A model generated the notes under the pieces. The model was not told where the DNA came from and did not search any database. It saw only the letters and a list, made by a program, of their open reading frames with translations. The position numbers and the translations under genes were made by a program. From Lycium barbarum (lineage: Eukaryota > Streptophyta > Magnoliopsida > Solanales > Solanaceae), in NCBI RefSeq assembly GCF_019175385.1, contig NC_083337.1, forward strand, positions 165,987,713 to 166,051,712: DNA of 64,000 nucleotides, in the 5' to 3' direction. Every line of letters starts with the position of its first letter. The stretch's first letter is position 1. Positions 48,401 through 60,800 of the stretch are shown piece by piece.

Positions 48401-51400
48401 AGATGGTAATGTTGATATTTTCTTGGTTTGGTCTCTCTCTCCTGCACTTGGTGAAAACATAGTTTGAGATGGTGGAGCAAATGCTTTTTTGAAAAATGGG
48501 AAAGAAGATTTGATTTTGTGAAATGGTTGTAATTTGATTTTGGAAATGGAGATTTTAGAAAAGCTCTTGAGAGATATACTACTAATATTTGTTGAAACCA
48601 TTTCGAGCATCGATTAGAATTAGTTTCCGAACTTTACCTGCATCAACTTTTCCCTTCTCATTCTTTATTCACACAGCACTCAGAAACTCTAGAATGCAAC
48701 CATCATTTCGTTGCCTATCTCTGTTCCAGATATCCCAGGGAAGTTCTCTTGGTCATTCTGGCATGTCAAGTAGAGGTGGTATGAGTGTTGTTGGTAGCCC
48801 GGGATATAATAATAACACTAATGGTGTTGGGGGTTCTATTCCTGGGATTCTTCCAACCTCTGCAGCAATTGGTAATCGAAGTTCTGTTCAAGGCCTTGGG
48901 ATGTCCCCAATTTTGGGAAATGCAGGTCCAAGGATGTCAAACTCAGTTGGAAATATAGTTGGTGGAGGTAACATTGGGAGAAGCATCAACTCTGGTGCAG
49001 GATTGTCTATGCCTGGTCTTGCTTCTCGACTAAATTTGAGTGCGAACACTGGTTCTGGAAATTTAAATGTTCCAGGATCTAATAGGCTAATGGGTGGCGT
49101 TCTGCAGCAAGGTAAACTAACCTGAAATGTTGATAGTTTCTCTTCTTCTAGTTTTGCTAGTTCTGTTCATCGTGCTGTCTGTTCTCAGTTTTTCGTATCC
49201 AAAACGTTCTCTGACGTTATTTTCATACTTGACAGAGGCTTAGCTAGTTTTGTTCTTTCTTGGATGAAGTACCTAATATTAATTATAGACATTTAATAAT
49301 CTTCTTTGCGTATCTTCTTTTGGTCTGTTTCCTGAAATATATGAATTCGAGCTTTTATGTAGCTTTAACTTGAAATATGGGAACCCTCAGGGGTTGGCCT
49401 GGTGGCAATTGACTTGAGCCTTGGGGTGCTCCCTTTCAAGGTCTCAAGTTCGAAACCCGCTGGGTGCAAACAATTTCTGAGGGCCATCGGACTGGGGAAA
49501 CCCTGAATTACCCGTGGTGCACTTGCGGGAAACTCCTTGCCGAGGGCCTGTGCACCCCCGGGATTAGTCGGGGCTCAAAGAGACTCGGACACCCGGCGCT
49601 AATCAAAAAAAAAAAAAAACTTGAAATATGGGCGTATTTATGTTGATATGCTAAATCAGGTACATATGGATTGTTAATCTACAATCTACATTTTCACTGA
49701 GGAGGTTATGTTTATAGGCTTATGTACCTCAAGCGAAAAACCGCGGAGGATAATTCCTTCATTTGGATTAAAAAAAACTAGGGAATCCATATACGATTGT
49801 ATATTACAGAAGCTAGGTGGTTTATCTGTCATTAACTAAATTCTGAGGGAGATAGTCCTATTAACTTTTTGGCTAAAGTCATAAGCGGGCCCCCTAAACT
49901 TGCCGCATCTTTCACTTTGACACCTTATTTAAGACTTGTTCTTATTGATCATTTAAACTACTCAAAAAGTTTACCTATTAGACCCCTTTTGATAATCAGA
50001 CAAATATATAAAGTGTGTAAGTGACGAATGAACTGACGACATGTGGTATTTTGGGTTTAAAATAATGGTAATAATGAATAAAAGTTACCAGTTTCAAAAA
50101 ATAAATAATGATAATAATGAATTATGAGGAAAAGAAAAACTACATTTTAGCAAAATAAAAATTTAAAAACCTATTTTCTAAATCCTAGCCCCACCCACCC
50201 AAACCCCTTGCTCTCCTACCATCAGATCCCAGCCCCACCCGCGGGTCGTCCCTTAAACCCATGCTTTTTTTTTTTGTTTGTTTTGTTCTTTAGATCTAGT
50301 TCCTTTTTGGTTGTAGATCTATTTTTTGGATTTTAAATCTAAATTTTTCGGGCAGAAGAGAGGAAGAGAGGGAGAGAAAGAGAGTGGTGGCAATGTGGCG
50401 GTCTCCATTTCTTCTGGCAAATAAGGTCGCAATAATGGCGGTTGTTAGATTTAAAGAAAAAGCAGGAGGAGACGATGGTGGTGGTGATTTTCAGATCCGA
50501 AGAAGATGAAAAAAGCGGTGATTACAGTGGTGGTGGCATTGGCCGCGGTGATGGCAGAAGGTGGTGGAGGGTGGAGGAAGGGGGTGACATAATGAGAATA
50601 AAGAAGAAGAGATTAAAAAAAAAAAAAGAAGCTAAAAAGTGCCTTTCATGCACTGGTGTTGGGTGTATCACATACACCATGCCATGTTAGCGAAAAGTGT
50701 CTAATAGCTACACTTTTTGAGTAGTTTAATGTTCAATAGGAACAAGTCTTAGATAAGGTGACAGTGAAAGATGAAAAACTTAGGGGGCCGCTTATGACTT
50801 TAGCCTAATCTTTTTCTTCTTTTTCTTATAGCCCTAACAAGAGTAGTTTCAAGTAAATCTGATTTTCGCATTAAGCTAGTTTTAATTTTTTATCATTTCT
50901 ACTTGGTTCTTCATTGACCTCCTTATAAAGCTATTGGCTATTTGAGTGTTGAGTTGGTTTTCTGCTCCCCATTTGATGAGTTTGTTATCCCCCACCATAG
51001 ACCTCAAGTTGAAAACCTTTCTAGGACTTCATCAGTGTTTTTGAGACATATTATTATTTGATTATGTAAATTCACCTTGATGAAACTTATTTTAAGCTGT
51101 TTTTGCCATTAATTCTGCATAAAGTTGTTATTTGAAGGTTTTGCGGTGAACTAGGCACCATGTTATATTATGTGGTAGGTCGATCTGTCTTCTGTGCTAA
51201 TGTTACCATCTGGTTTCAGCCTCTCCGCAGGTAATGTCAATGTTAGGTAATTCATATCCTACTGCTGGTGGTCCGCTATCTCAGAATCATGCTCAAGCGG
51301 TCGGCAACCTTAGTTCCATGGGAATGCTGAATGATGTGAATTCAAATGATGGATCTCCATTTGATATCAACGATTTCCCTCAGCTAAGCAGCCGACCTAG

Positions 51401-52780
51401 TTCTGCTGGAGGGCCTCAAGGACAATTGGGTAATCAAAGTGCCTTTCCTTCCTGATATTCTGCGGAAATGATTTTATTTAATTATTCATTGAGGATACTG
51501 AGGAGGGAACAACCTCAGGTTCATTGCGAAAACAAATTGCTCAACAAAATCAGGAATTCAGCATTCAAAATGAAGATTTTCCGGCCTTGCCAGGATTTAA
51601 AGGTGATTATATGCATGCACGAATCTCTTCTCATGTTTACTTAAGTGAGTTGACAACCCACTCCTCCCGCATGACTTTGGCGTGACAATTTGTTTGGGGA
51701 AAGGTGGGTGGAGGGAAATAGTCTTCTATGTGTCATTCCCCTGTTTTGTTAGGAAATAACCGAGGGGAGGTGAAAGTACTAGTTTGCATACCTCTGTGAG
51801 AGTTTTTTCATTTTCTTCATTTTGTGTTTTCATCGCAAAGGATCTGATTGTTTTTTAAACATAGTGTTATTGGGTGCACTTCTCAATTCCTAGTATGAGG
51901 TTGGTAGTGCACCCCACAAACTAAACTTGCTTCCTAGTCCCGGGCTTTATCTGGGTTATAGCTCTCTTTTCCCCTGGGAGGGCTAGGAATTATAGTTTGA
52001 GCATGCTTATGGGGCTTTATTCTTTTGTTGTTTCCAGGTCTGAGCTTGTTTGTCTGTTTCTTGTTTTGATCTTGCTTTATGAATAACTAGAGAGAAGACT
52101 AGAAAGAGAAAGAAAAAGAGACAATGTAACTTTTTCATGTTAGGAATCTACTAAATGGGATTACTCTCATGCTTGCTTAGGTGGCAATGCTGATTATGCT
52201 ATGGATCTTCACCAGAAAGAACAACTTCATGATAATACTATTTCTATGATGCAGCAGCAGCACTTCTCTGTAAACACAAATTTCTGAAATACTGGATTCT
52301 TTTTTTAATGTTGTGATTAATAGTGAATGCTTTAACCTCATGACACTCCCACCTATCTCTCATTATCTAATGCACAGATGGGCAGATCTGGTGGTTTTAA
52401 CTTGGGAGGAACATACTCATCGCTTCGCTCACAACAGCAGCAGCAGCAACATGCCTCATCGGGGAGTAATAGTGGTCTCTCTTTTTCAAATGTAAACAAC
52501 CAGGATCCACTACATTTACATGGTTCAGATGTCTTCCCGTCATCACACTCCAGTTATCACCAACAGGTGCATTACCTTTATACATTTTGTTTTTGCTTTT
52601 ACTCATTTTGTTTTTATCTGTTTGTCTTCTCTTTATATTTGGGGGTGGTGTGGTGGGGTTATGGAGGTGAAATATGGATCACATTCACTCCACATAAAGA
52701 GGTGATTGAGGCCCTCCTTTGCAGACGACTTTCTAATAAAATTTTGAAGACATGTTTCCCCTTCCTCTGTTTCTATTTGG

Positions 52781-52816
<36 letters not shown>

Positions 52817-54257
52817 TTTGGGGGGGTTGGGGGTAGAGTTGAGATTGGTATACCTTTGTTTCTGAGTACTTGTGGACATTGGCTGATTCCAAAGACAGAA
52901 ATTTGGTTTTACCAGAAGAGCCATTGCTTTTAAGCATTACTGAGTTTTGTTATGACATGGAAAGCTAAGAGTTTTTGTTAGTATTATGGTGAAGAAGCTT
53001 TTCTCATGCATAATTTGTAGTGGCTGCAAGGGCCATATTCATACAGCTTTAGGTGATACTTTTACTCGTTTTTTGCTCCTTTTGATTCAGTCTGGTGGAT
53101 CACCTGGTATCGGCTTACGGCCTCTTAATTCTCCAAGTACTGTTTCTGGCATTGGCTCATATGATCAGCTTATCCAGCAGTATCAGCAACATCAGAATCA
53201 ATCCCAATTTCGGCTGCAGCAAATGTCTGCTTTAGGTCCGCCATACAGGGATCAGGGCATGAAATCCATGCAGGCTCAAGGTGCTCCTGACCCATTTGGT
53301 ATGCTTGGTTTGTTAAGTGTAATAAGAATGAGCGATCCGGATCTGACTTCTCTTGCACTTGGAATCGATCTAACAACTCTTGGATTGAACTTGAACTCTG
53401 CCGAAAATTTGCACAAGATGTTTGGTTCCCCGTGGTCTGATGAGCCTGCCAAGGGTGATCCAGAATTTACTGTACCTCAATGTTATTATGCCAAGCATCC
53501 ACCTCCTCTGAATGTGAGTGACCTCGATATTCTTGTTTATCTTCATCTTTTTTACCTTTTTCTTTTAAATCTACTGATACGTTTTGTATTGGCTGCAGCA
53601 AGCATACTTTTCCAAGTTTCAGTTAGACACTTTGTTTTACATTTTCTACAGGCAAGTCTCCCTCTGATAAGCAAGTCTAGCGGTCTTGGCCAGAAAATTT
53701 GAATCTAGAAATAACTCAATCTGTTGTTCTTTGCAGCATGCCAAAGGATGAAGCGCAATTATATGCTGCTAATGAATTGTATGTCCTTTCTTTTGTACAA
53801 AAAAATGGTTTTACAGGGAACTCGTTCATTCTACTGTAGTACCTGATAGCATTTAGCTTTTGATTGCTTCTTGGGATACCGCATACTACATAATTAACCT
53901 ATTTGGCTTGCATTTGTTCTTAGTTGTATCTATTTGATACCATTTTCGCATCATTTCATACAGGTATAACCGTGGCTGGTTTTACCACAGAGAACATCGG
54001 TTGTGGTTTATGAGGGTTGCCAACATGGAGCCTCTTGTCAAGACCAATGCCTATGAGAGAGGATCTTATATTTGTTTTGATCCAAACACATGGGAGACAA
54101 TCCGCAAGGTATGGATTTCATTTTACATTTTTTTAGTTTATGTTAATTGTAGGAATTGAGGTTCTAGTCTTCTGATTTCTCTGCAAATCCAATGCAGGAT
54201 AATTTCGTACTCCACTACGAAATGTTGGAAAAAAGACATGTTCTCCCTCAGCACTGA
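45424..54257 (+). CDS. VIP2: CCR4-NOT complex subunit NOT2 / VIP2
   Basis: Subunit of the CCR4-NOT complex, which deadenylates mRNA and acts in transcription and miRNA biogenesis. In tobacco relatives it was described as the VirE2-interacting protein VIP2. Thirteen coding exons give 660 codons plus stop: 45424-45441, 47966-48074, 48148-48326, 48730-49111, 51220-51429, 51519-51602, 52181-52269, 52378-52566, 53091-53513, 53599-53651, 53737-53778, 53964-54108, 54198-54257. All phases agree. The N-terminal two-thirds is low-complexity, rich in Gly, Ser, Asn and Gln (NNNTNGVGGSIPG, QQQQQQH). The C-terminal NOT2/3/5 domain runs from about 515 to 660 (NLNSAENLHKMFGSPWSDEP, FSKFQLDTLFYIFYSMP, YNRGWFYHREHRLWFMRVAN, final EMLEKRHVLPQH). 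The intron after 53651 has a GC donor (ACAG/gcaagt). Large introns host a SINE, a Mutator-like element and MITEs. Compared with the tobacco protein as I remember it, a few residues after SLRKQ are missing, which may reflect alternative splicing. Confidence 0.95.
47511..47885. mobile_element. hAT-like MITE in a NOT2 intron
   Basis: The ends cagtgttgtcaaaggcgc and the inverse cagtgttatcaaaagtga are imperfect inverted repeats. The element has alternating gcgcttgagcc/ggctcaa and cgcctcgctt phrases inside. Flanking 8-mers tgttgatg and cattggtg agree at five positions only. Confidence 0.65.
49382..49617 (+). mobile_element. Complete SINE with 15-bp target duplication
   Basis: The body starts with an A-box-like ggttggcctggtggcaattg and has a B box caagttcgaaacccgc. 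It ends in about 15 A. Identical 15-mers aacttgaaatatggg flank it (49367-49381 and 49618-49632). The perfect duplication points to a recent insertion in the NOT2 intron 49112-51219. It is in sense orientation to the gene. Confidence 0.95.
49871..50805. mobile_element. Non-autonomous Mutator-like element in NOT2 intron, 935 bp
   Basis: Inverted ends of about 110 bp start ggctaaagtcataagcgg on the left; the inverse is ccgcttatgactttagcc on the right. The flanking 9-mers taacttttt and taatctttt match at seven of nine positions, consistent with an aged Mutator duplication. The interior is rich in GGTGG/GAGA, like that of the element at 26974 in inverted sense. No transposase. Confidence 0.8.
52784..52815. 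repeat. 32-base poly(T) run in a NOT2 intron
   Basis: An uninterrupted run of 32 T, followed by a G-rich stretch, in the intron 52567-53090. It could be a homopolymer microsatellite or the tail of a minus-strand retroposon whose body I cannot recognise. Confidence 0.85.
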
Positions 54258-55674
54258 CGATTATATTCAGCTTACAGTTGTACATTTTTCACATAATCCC
54301 ATTTTCTAGGATCCAGCTAGTTCTCACCTGTAGTTTTCAGCTCAATTGGGCTTTTTGGCAGCCGGCCATCGTTGCTGTAATGTTTTCTCAGTTGTTGATT
54401 TACCCCTTGTATTTTTAGATGCTGCAAGTCGAAACGAAAAAGATTATCAGTACAGTTCTCTCATTTTTCCTATCAGCTAAACTTTTGTTGGTGGGAAATG
54501 CCGTCTCATTTTTCCTATCAGCTAAACTTTTGTTGGTGGGAAATGCCGTTTTTGAGATGATTATAGAAATATAAGTGACTTGTTGAAAGCCTTGCTAGCT
54601 TAATGTGAAACCTTGCTTATTCTTCAACCGCCCAACCTCATCCTGTTACATTCCGACAGGGAAAAAAAAGGAAGTCACAGGTTAACGTACTTTATCACTC
54701 TTACAGCCGAGAGCCCACACAAAACCTTATAAGCTCTATAGTTGACCAGTTATGAAGGAATAAAGCCATGTTATCCATAATGCCGTTCTTCAGAATTGTA
54801 AGTAAATATCCTCATAATTTCTCTGCCTCAAAACTGTTCTTTTGCTTCTTGTTGCTTTGTATTGTAAAGTAGTTAGTGGTTGATTGGCTCTTTGGCTATT
54901 TAAGTTCGTAACATTCGCCTGCTGCTTACCTTCTTTACCTCAAGATCAGGAAAGAGATTCATAACAGCAAAATCCATCTCTTAACTGTAGTAGAAATTAT
55001 TTGTGGAATCTAGAGAGAATATGCCAGATGGCTGGTGCCTGTAAGGAGGCCTTTATTCATTTATTCTGTCTGATTAGACGCGAGGGGCAAGTGTTTACGC
55101 TTAGATCAAACATTTCAATCTGAGGTTTTAGAAATTGAAGTGAGAATACATGTTACTCAACCACGGTAAGTGGTAAGTGTGTATATATTAAACAAATGGC
55201 TTGCATCTTTTTTTTTTTTTTTTGGGTGCAAATACTTGGTGCGGATACTTTTTTTTTTCATGGTAAGAGCCTATAATCTCCTACCTACTTATTCCGGAAA
55301 ATAATTACCTATGCTCATGTTTATACCAAATCATATAAACTTTTCTTGGTTAAGTGATAAAATGAGGTAAGAACATGTATCACTAACCATGGTAAATTGA
55401 TTTTGTTTTTTGTGCGAAACACATGTTATGCATCTATTGATTTGGTGTACATTGCTAGGACCCAGATCGAATCCAGAAGTGAACAATTATAATCACCTGG
55501 TGGCTGTCACCTTAGTGAAGAAAGATTGACCAGAACTTTCATGATGTAGAGCAATTACCTTTAATTCAAGAGTATGCACATGAAGGTAAAGCCAAGGATC
55601 TATTATCCCACAAGATAAAAAAAAAAATACAATTTGGTGTAGGATTTACAAGGATGCTATTTTTGTTAGTTATT
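54258..55674. other. Spacer between convergent NOT2 and ankyrin genes
   Basis: Contains the 3' UTRs of the two convergent genes and T-rich stretches near 55208 and 55250. No separate gene or complete transposon is recognised apart from the 45-bp duplication. Confidence 0.5.
54459..54548. repeat. Perfect 45-bp tandem duplication after NOT2
   Basis: Two identical 45-bp units, each starting tctcatttttcctatcagct, lie about 200 bases after the NOT2 stop, probably in the 3' UTR. Confidence 0.95.
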
Positions 55675-57838
55675 TTATATAGCATACATTTTCTTGTATT
55701 CATTGTTTAGAACATCTGAATCAGAGACAACTGACGCTGACCGAGATAAGGACCTGCTGGCCATAGAGTTCTTCCGGATGTTCCTCTTGTTCGAGGATTC
55801 TATCCTATGCATTATGACCCAATAACACATGGTACCTAGTGTTGTAACTAATATAACTGTTCCTATAATAGTCACTACAATAGCCAGCCACTTCTCATTT
55901 TTGCCAACCACAACATAAGACAGTGCCAAAAAAGACACTGAAATCATCACACATGCTAACCACATAAGCTTGTTTATGATTGCCATCATTTGCTTCTTTG
56001 CTTTGCTTTCGGTCACCACGATAGATGTCTGAACAATAACAACTGCAAGAGAGATAAAAAGGGCAACAGAGTCGAATACGAAGAAAATTAGGAATGAGGG
56101 ACTTGGAGCTATATTTGCTTCTCCAAGTGAATGGCCTGGAGGGACATCTTCTGGATACTCGATATACTGGCCTGGAACAGAGAAAATCGCTGCAAAAGCA
56201 ACTGTTGCGATGAGCACAGCTACGACAGTGGTGGAATTGATGGCATTGTTAAGGCCTTCAGCGTGCATTTTGTCAATGCGTTTGGCAATGCCATGTATGC
56301 GTTTTCTTGTCTGTCGCGTATGTTCCATTTGATAGTGCACTTCGTGTTTTATGTCACTAACTGTTTGTTTCAACTCTCTTCTTGGATTTGTAGTCTGGGG
56401 CTTGATGGCTCGGGCGCTTTGTACACCGGCTTCCTGTAGGATGGCTGCAATATTGACCTGTCCCATTTTTTCTGCAGTGTCCAGGGCTGTTTCCTTTGAT
56501 CTATTGACAGCTTTAGTATCCGTCTGGTTCTGCCCAAGCAGCAACTTAACAATCTGCATATGTCAAAGCAAATATGAGATGATTTCAGAACCATGGTCTA
56601 ACCATTTACAACCCAAACTTGGCTGGTTGGGCAGGTCATGTTTTCAAGCTAATTTTGTCACCTACATACAGTAAGGGGTCGTTTGGTTGGTGGGATATAA
56701 TAATCCTGGGATAAAATGCGGGATTGTTTTACCCCACCATTTCTACTAAAATTGCGGGATTAGCTATCCCATCCTACCAACCATAATGTTGTTTTACAAC
56801 TTACAGTGTATCTTAGCGTCTTATTTTTTGCCTTACAAATCTCAGTTTTTTTGGATGGTTATCATAGTTATATTTTCTACACGACCAGTATAGTGTAAAA
56901 AGGTCTACCCTATCAGTATATGAAGTGAGATACAAAGTCAATAAACAAACTCCATAGAATCTGAACAAGAAAACCTAGCAGCATACCTGAGCCCTTCCTT
57001 TCCGGGCTGCAATGTGCAATGCTGTATTTCCCTTCGTGTCAAAGCTATTTATCAAGTTTGCATCTTTTCTAATCAACTCCTTTACAACCTCAAGATTTTG
57101 TCCTTTGACGGCCATGTGAAGTGCAGTCTGCCCTTTTTTATCCATCCGGTTCGCAATACCTGGTTCCTTATTCAAAAGGGCCTTTACTACTTGCACATGT
57201 CCATTTCTGGCGGCAGAATGAAGGGCTGTTTTCCCATTACTTCTAGCAATAGTTGCCAAACTACTCTCTGCTTCTAATAGATAATTCACCACCTGAATAT
57301 GCCCTTGGTTTGCTGCACTATGCAAAGCTGTTGTATTTGCAACATCAACAGTCATTGAGAGCTCGGGATGTGCTAGCATTAGTACCTTCACCACATCTGC
57401 AACATTAGCAAAACAAAAAATTCATCTAAAGTAACCATTAAACCATAACCAGAGTCTAGAGAGTAGAGCAAATGGAGATGTTTACACTACCATCAACATA
57501 CCTAAATCCCCTTGTTTAGCAGCAATGTGCAACGCATCAAATCCATTCCTAGCTTTGATTCCAGCAGCAACAAGATCATAGTACTTAATCATCTCTTTAA
57601 CAAACTCATAATAACCATATTCTGCTGCAACATACAAAGGGGTCTCTCCAGCCGAATTTTGCTTTATCAACATCTCTCTCAATGCTTCCTCCCCTTTGTT
57701 ATCGATAATCTCTCTTATTTCAACTAGATTTCCAGCTCTAGCCAGTGAATGCAAGACAGTGTCCTCGCGTTTCCCTGTTAGTTGTTTCTTCATCGTCTTC
57801 GGGGGCATGGATGCCTCCATCTTACTCAATTGCTCCAA
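55675..57838 (-). CDS. Ankyrin-repeat membrane protein with PGG domain (ITN1-like)
   Basis: Three exons (57838-57502, 57396-56987, 56553-55675) with GT-AG borders and consistent phase give 541 codons plus stop. The N-terminal half holds ankyrin repeats, visible as repeated G-x-TALH-x-AA units (NTTALHSAANQGH, GKTALHSAARNGH, GQTALHMAVKGQN, GNTALHIAARKGR). Then comes a linker with charged residues, and a PGG domain with four predicted membrane segments at about 356-375, 402-425, 444-465 and 470-495. The first ends in SVPGQY, the family signature. The C-terminal tail is Ser/Arg-rich (RSLSRSASVVSDSD). Plant proteins of this build, such as ITN1 and ACD6 relatives, sit in membranes and act in salt, ABA or defence signalling; which of these applies here cannot be read from the sequence. 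The start is the first ATG before the repeats. A decayed MITE sits in the second intron. Confidence 0.93.
56675..56784. mobile_element. Decayed MITE in an ankyrin-gene intron
   Basis: The left end ggggtcgtttggttggtggg matches the MITE at 34621, and the right end ...ccatcctaccaacca is its partial inverse. It lies in the intron 56554-56986. The terminal cgaccc is lost on the right. Confidence 0.6.
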
Positions 57839-60800
57839 AAAAATAACTTTTTCACTTAATGCTAATCTTTAACCAAAAGCCTCTTCTTTTTTCCCTCAAA
57901 TACCAAATCAGCAATAACATCTTTCAACACCAAGAAAGATTCTGAAACACACTGCTGGATTCTTCAAAAGATATAAACTTGAATTTCATTCCCACCTTCC
58001 AGTTCAGGTTTTGGTAGATATCAATGCCCTGCTACCTTTTCTTGAATACTACTTATATAGATGTCGTCTTTCAAGAAATTCAGGCGAATGGTGCCTGTAC
58101 CTGAAAGAATTAGTGCGTTAGGGGAAATCATCTGCGCCAGTGTAAAAAAAGAACTCAACACTTTTACAGTAGCGAGAAGGAAAAGTAAGAATTAGCTGAG
58201 AAAAAAATCTAAACTATGTTTTTTCTATACTAAGGAGATCATTCATTATACAGTAGCCACCATAAGAGGAAACTGAAAATCTGCTATCTTTTAGTTTTGC
58301 ACTATATAGCTAATTATTCCAATTGTCTTATCCTTCCTCTTTAATGCTTTACCCCTAAAAAGATTGCCATTTAGATAAAGCAAAAGACAATAACATACCT
58401 GTATATGAAGTGACTACAATATCTTTGCTCTAATTTGTCATTAAAAATCTGAGAAGCCACTAGTATGTGATGAAAACAACCTGTTTTATTGGTTCTTAGA
58501 GATGGTAAACAAACAAACAAACAAAAAAGCTCTACAGTTTTTTTGGCTGATATAAATTTGAACAAGTTGAGAAAAAAAGGAAGAAATAGTAGAAGGTTAA
58601 GAGAAGGGAACAAAAGAGGCACATGTATGCAAATGCAACACACAAACTTGACATACACATGTATGTAAATATAATATATGTCAATCACAGACAGAGCTCT
58701 TAAACTCCAAAAAAGAACCAAAAAGATTCCACTTTTGTAAAGTTGGTTATGATGAAGATGATGGTGATGGTTTTAACTTTGTATATTGAGGAGAATCAAA
58801 ACTAAAAATGTGTTTAATTACGTGGATTCCCTTAGTTATAATTTTCTATAGTACAGAATTTCCCTTTATTTTAGAACCTCAACTAAACTTGTTATTTTAA
58901 CATGAATGCTTGTGTAAGTATGTCGTATAATGTGCACCACAGGCCACTAAGGATCAGGTTAACCATGTGAATGGAAAAAATTCTGGAGAGAGCAATTTCC
59001 CCTTCAATAGGCCCTTATACAGTGCAAATGTAGATTAGTTTGAGGCCCAAAACAAGTACGGGACACAAGGTGAACCCCCAAAAAAAGGTCGTATAATGTG
59101 TAGACATGGCGATTCCAAAAATATTAGAAACTAGAAAAACCATGAGTTCTTCTTTTAACTTTTTCTTGCGTTATTTACAGATCAATCTTGGCAAAAGTAA
59201 TCAATTTTTCGATAGTCTAATAACGGCTAAAAATATAAAAACTGCTTCGTGAGGGTAGTGCAAGATTATGAGCTTTATTAAGTTTTTCTCGAGTAACTCA
59301 GTTATCATTTTTGATTGATATTCACTGATAATACGAATTTCATCATCCCAATCATGTCCAAAGTATATAACTTGGTGTTTATTTATTCAATTATTTTAGA
59401 TTATTTTTATCTAGTAGACTTCATGCAGAGAAACATCCTAAATTATGTTTACCGACCGAATCCATCTCAAATCTCATTAATTTGTTTTTGTTATGGAACT
59501 TGGATAGACAACGGTTTCAATCAATAAGATGCATTATTTGTATTAAGAAAATATATCAATTATCTTTTTAGTCGCTAATAATCTAATAAATTGAAAATTT
59601 CCGAATAAAAGCCTCACATAGTACTAAAATTGATATAAAATACTTAGTAAAGTTGAAGAAGTACACGCTATTTCTTTCATTTATTAGTGGTTAAGTGCTA
59701 CTGTTAATTATTGACGAGCTATAATTACATAAACAACGATAATTTGGATGCTCCTAACAAGTCATAGCTATGGTTGAGCTAATTAAGGCTCGTAGCTACT
59801 AATTCATAGAGTGTATTCCACTATATCAATTTGGTTGTATTCAATTCATTGTATTCAGTTCAGTTATATTCAATTCGGTTGTATTCATTCATAACTACTT
59901 TTACTCTATATTTAATTCATTGAATTGAAACAAAAATTTAATAAAAATTCCTTCATAAAAAAGAATAAAAAGGGCCTAAAGAAATTAATATTGATTTTGG
60001 GGACATCAAAGCAAGAAAATGGCGATGAGCGTTCAAATCAAGCCATAATTTTGGGAACATCAAAATCAAGAAAATGTTTGTTTTGCTTAGTGATGAAGAC
60101 TTTGGTAGGGCAAATTAAAGTGGGATGCAAAAATAGGAATACCCCACAGAATCAAACTTTAAAGTTAGATGCATGTGGGCATTCTGTAATCCACCCCTTT
60201 TCATTTTGAAATTAGACGAAAGTGGACGAGAATTAATCCCATCACCTAATGTATTATTCATTAATTGGAATATGGATTCTTATTCTATGATTTCAGATTT
60301 ATTAGCATACAGACAATTCTCTGAAATCTCCTTTAGATCATCTAGAAACCCACGTAGGGGAACATGTATTAGCAATGGCTTACGCATAAGTTTGCATAAG
60401 TAATTTGCAAAACTTTCACTAAGAAGATTCAATATTTATATATAATACATAAGAAATAATTTTATGTAATTTTCCGATTGCCTTGCGGCATTAGCGATGT
60501 CCTTGGGTCTCTATTATCATAATTTTGGGTTATAAGTAATTTCGGTATGAAATGTAGCGCGTAGTCATCTCGACGCAGTGTATATATATAAAGATTTATT
60601 TTTAAAAATATATATTTTACATATAAACTGATCTTTCTTTTGGCAAAACGGTGCACCTACTGAAGAGTGTCAATGGAATTGTGTTTTAGAAAATGTCTGA
60701 GGAAAAGAATGAAGATAAGAAGGATGAGCATCACTGTTCTAAATAAGTAACATGATTAGCACAGCAATTAGAATAAATCACCCGACAATTACTGAAAACC

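Noticed and set aside
52378..52836. 152-codon frame continuing past a NOT2 exon
   Set aside because: Only 52378-52566 is exon; the rest is intron read-through into the poly(T) run.
60173..60403. Possible organelle-derived insert
   Set aside because: The text briefly recalled plastid-like sequence, but I could match neither strand to a plastid or mitochondrial gene.
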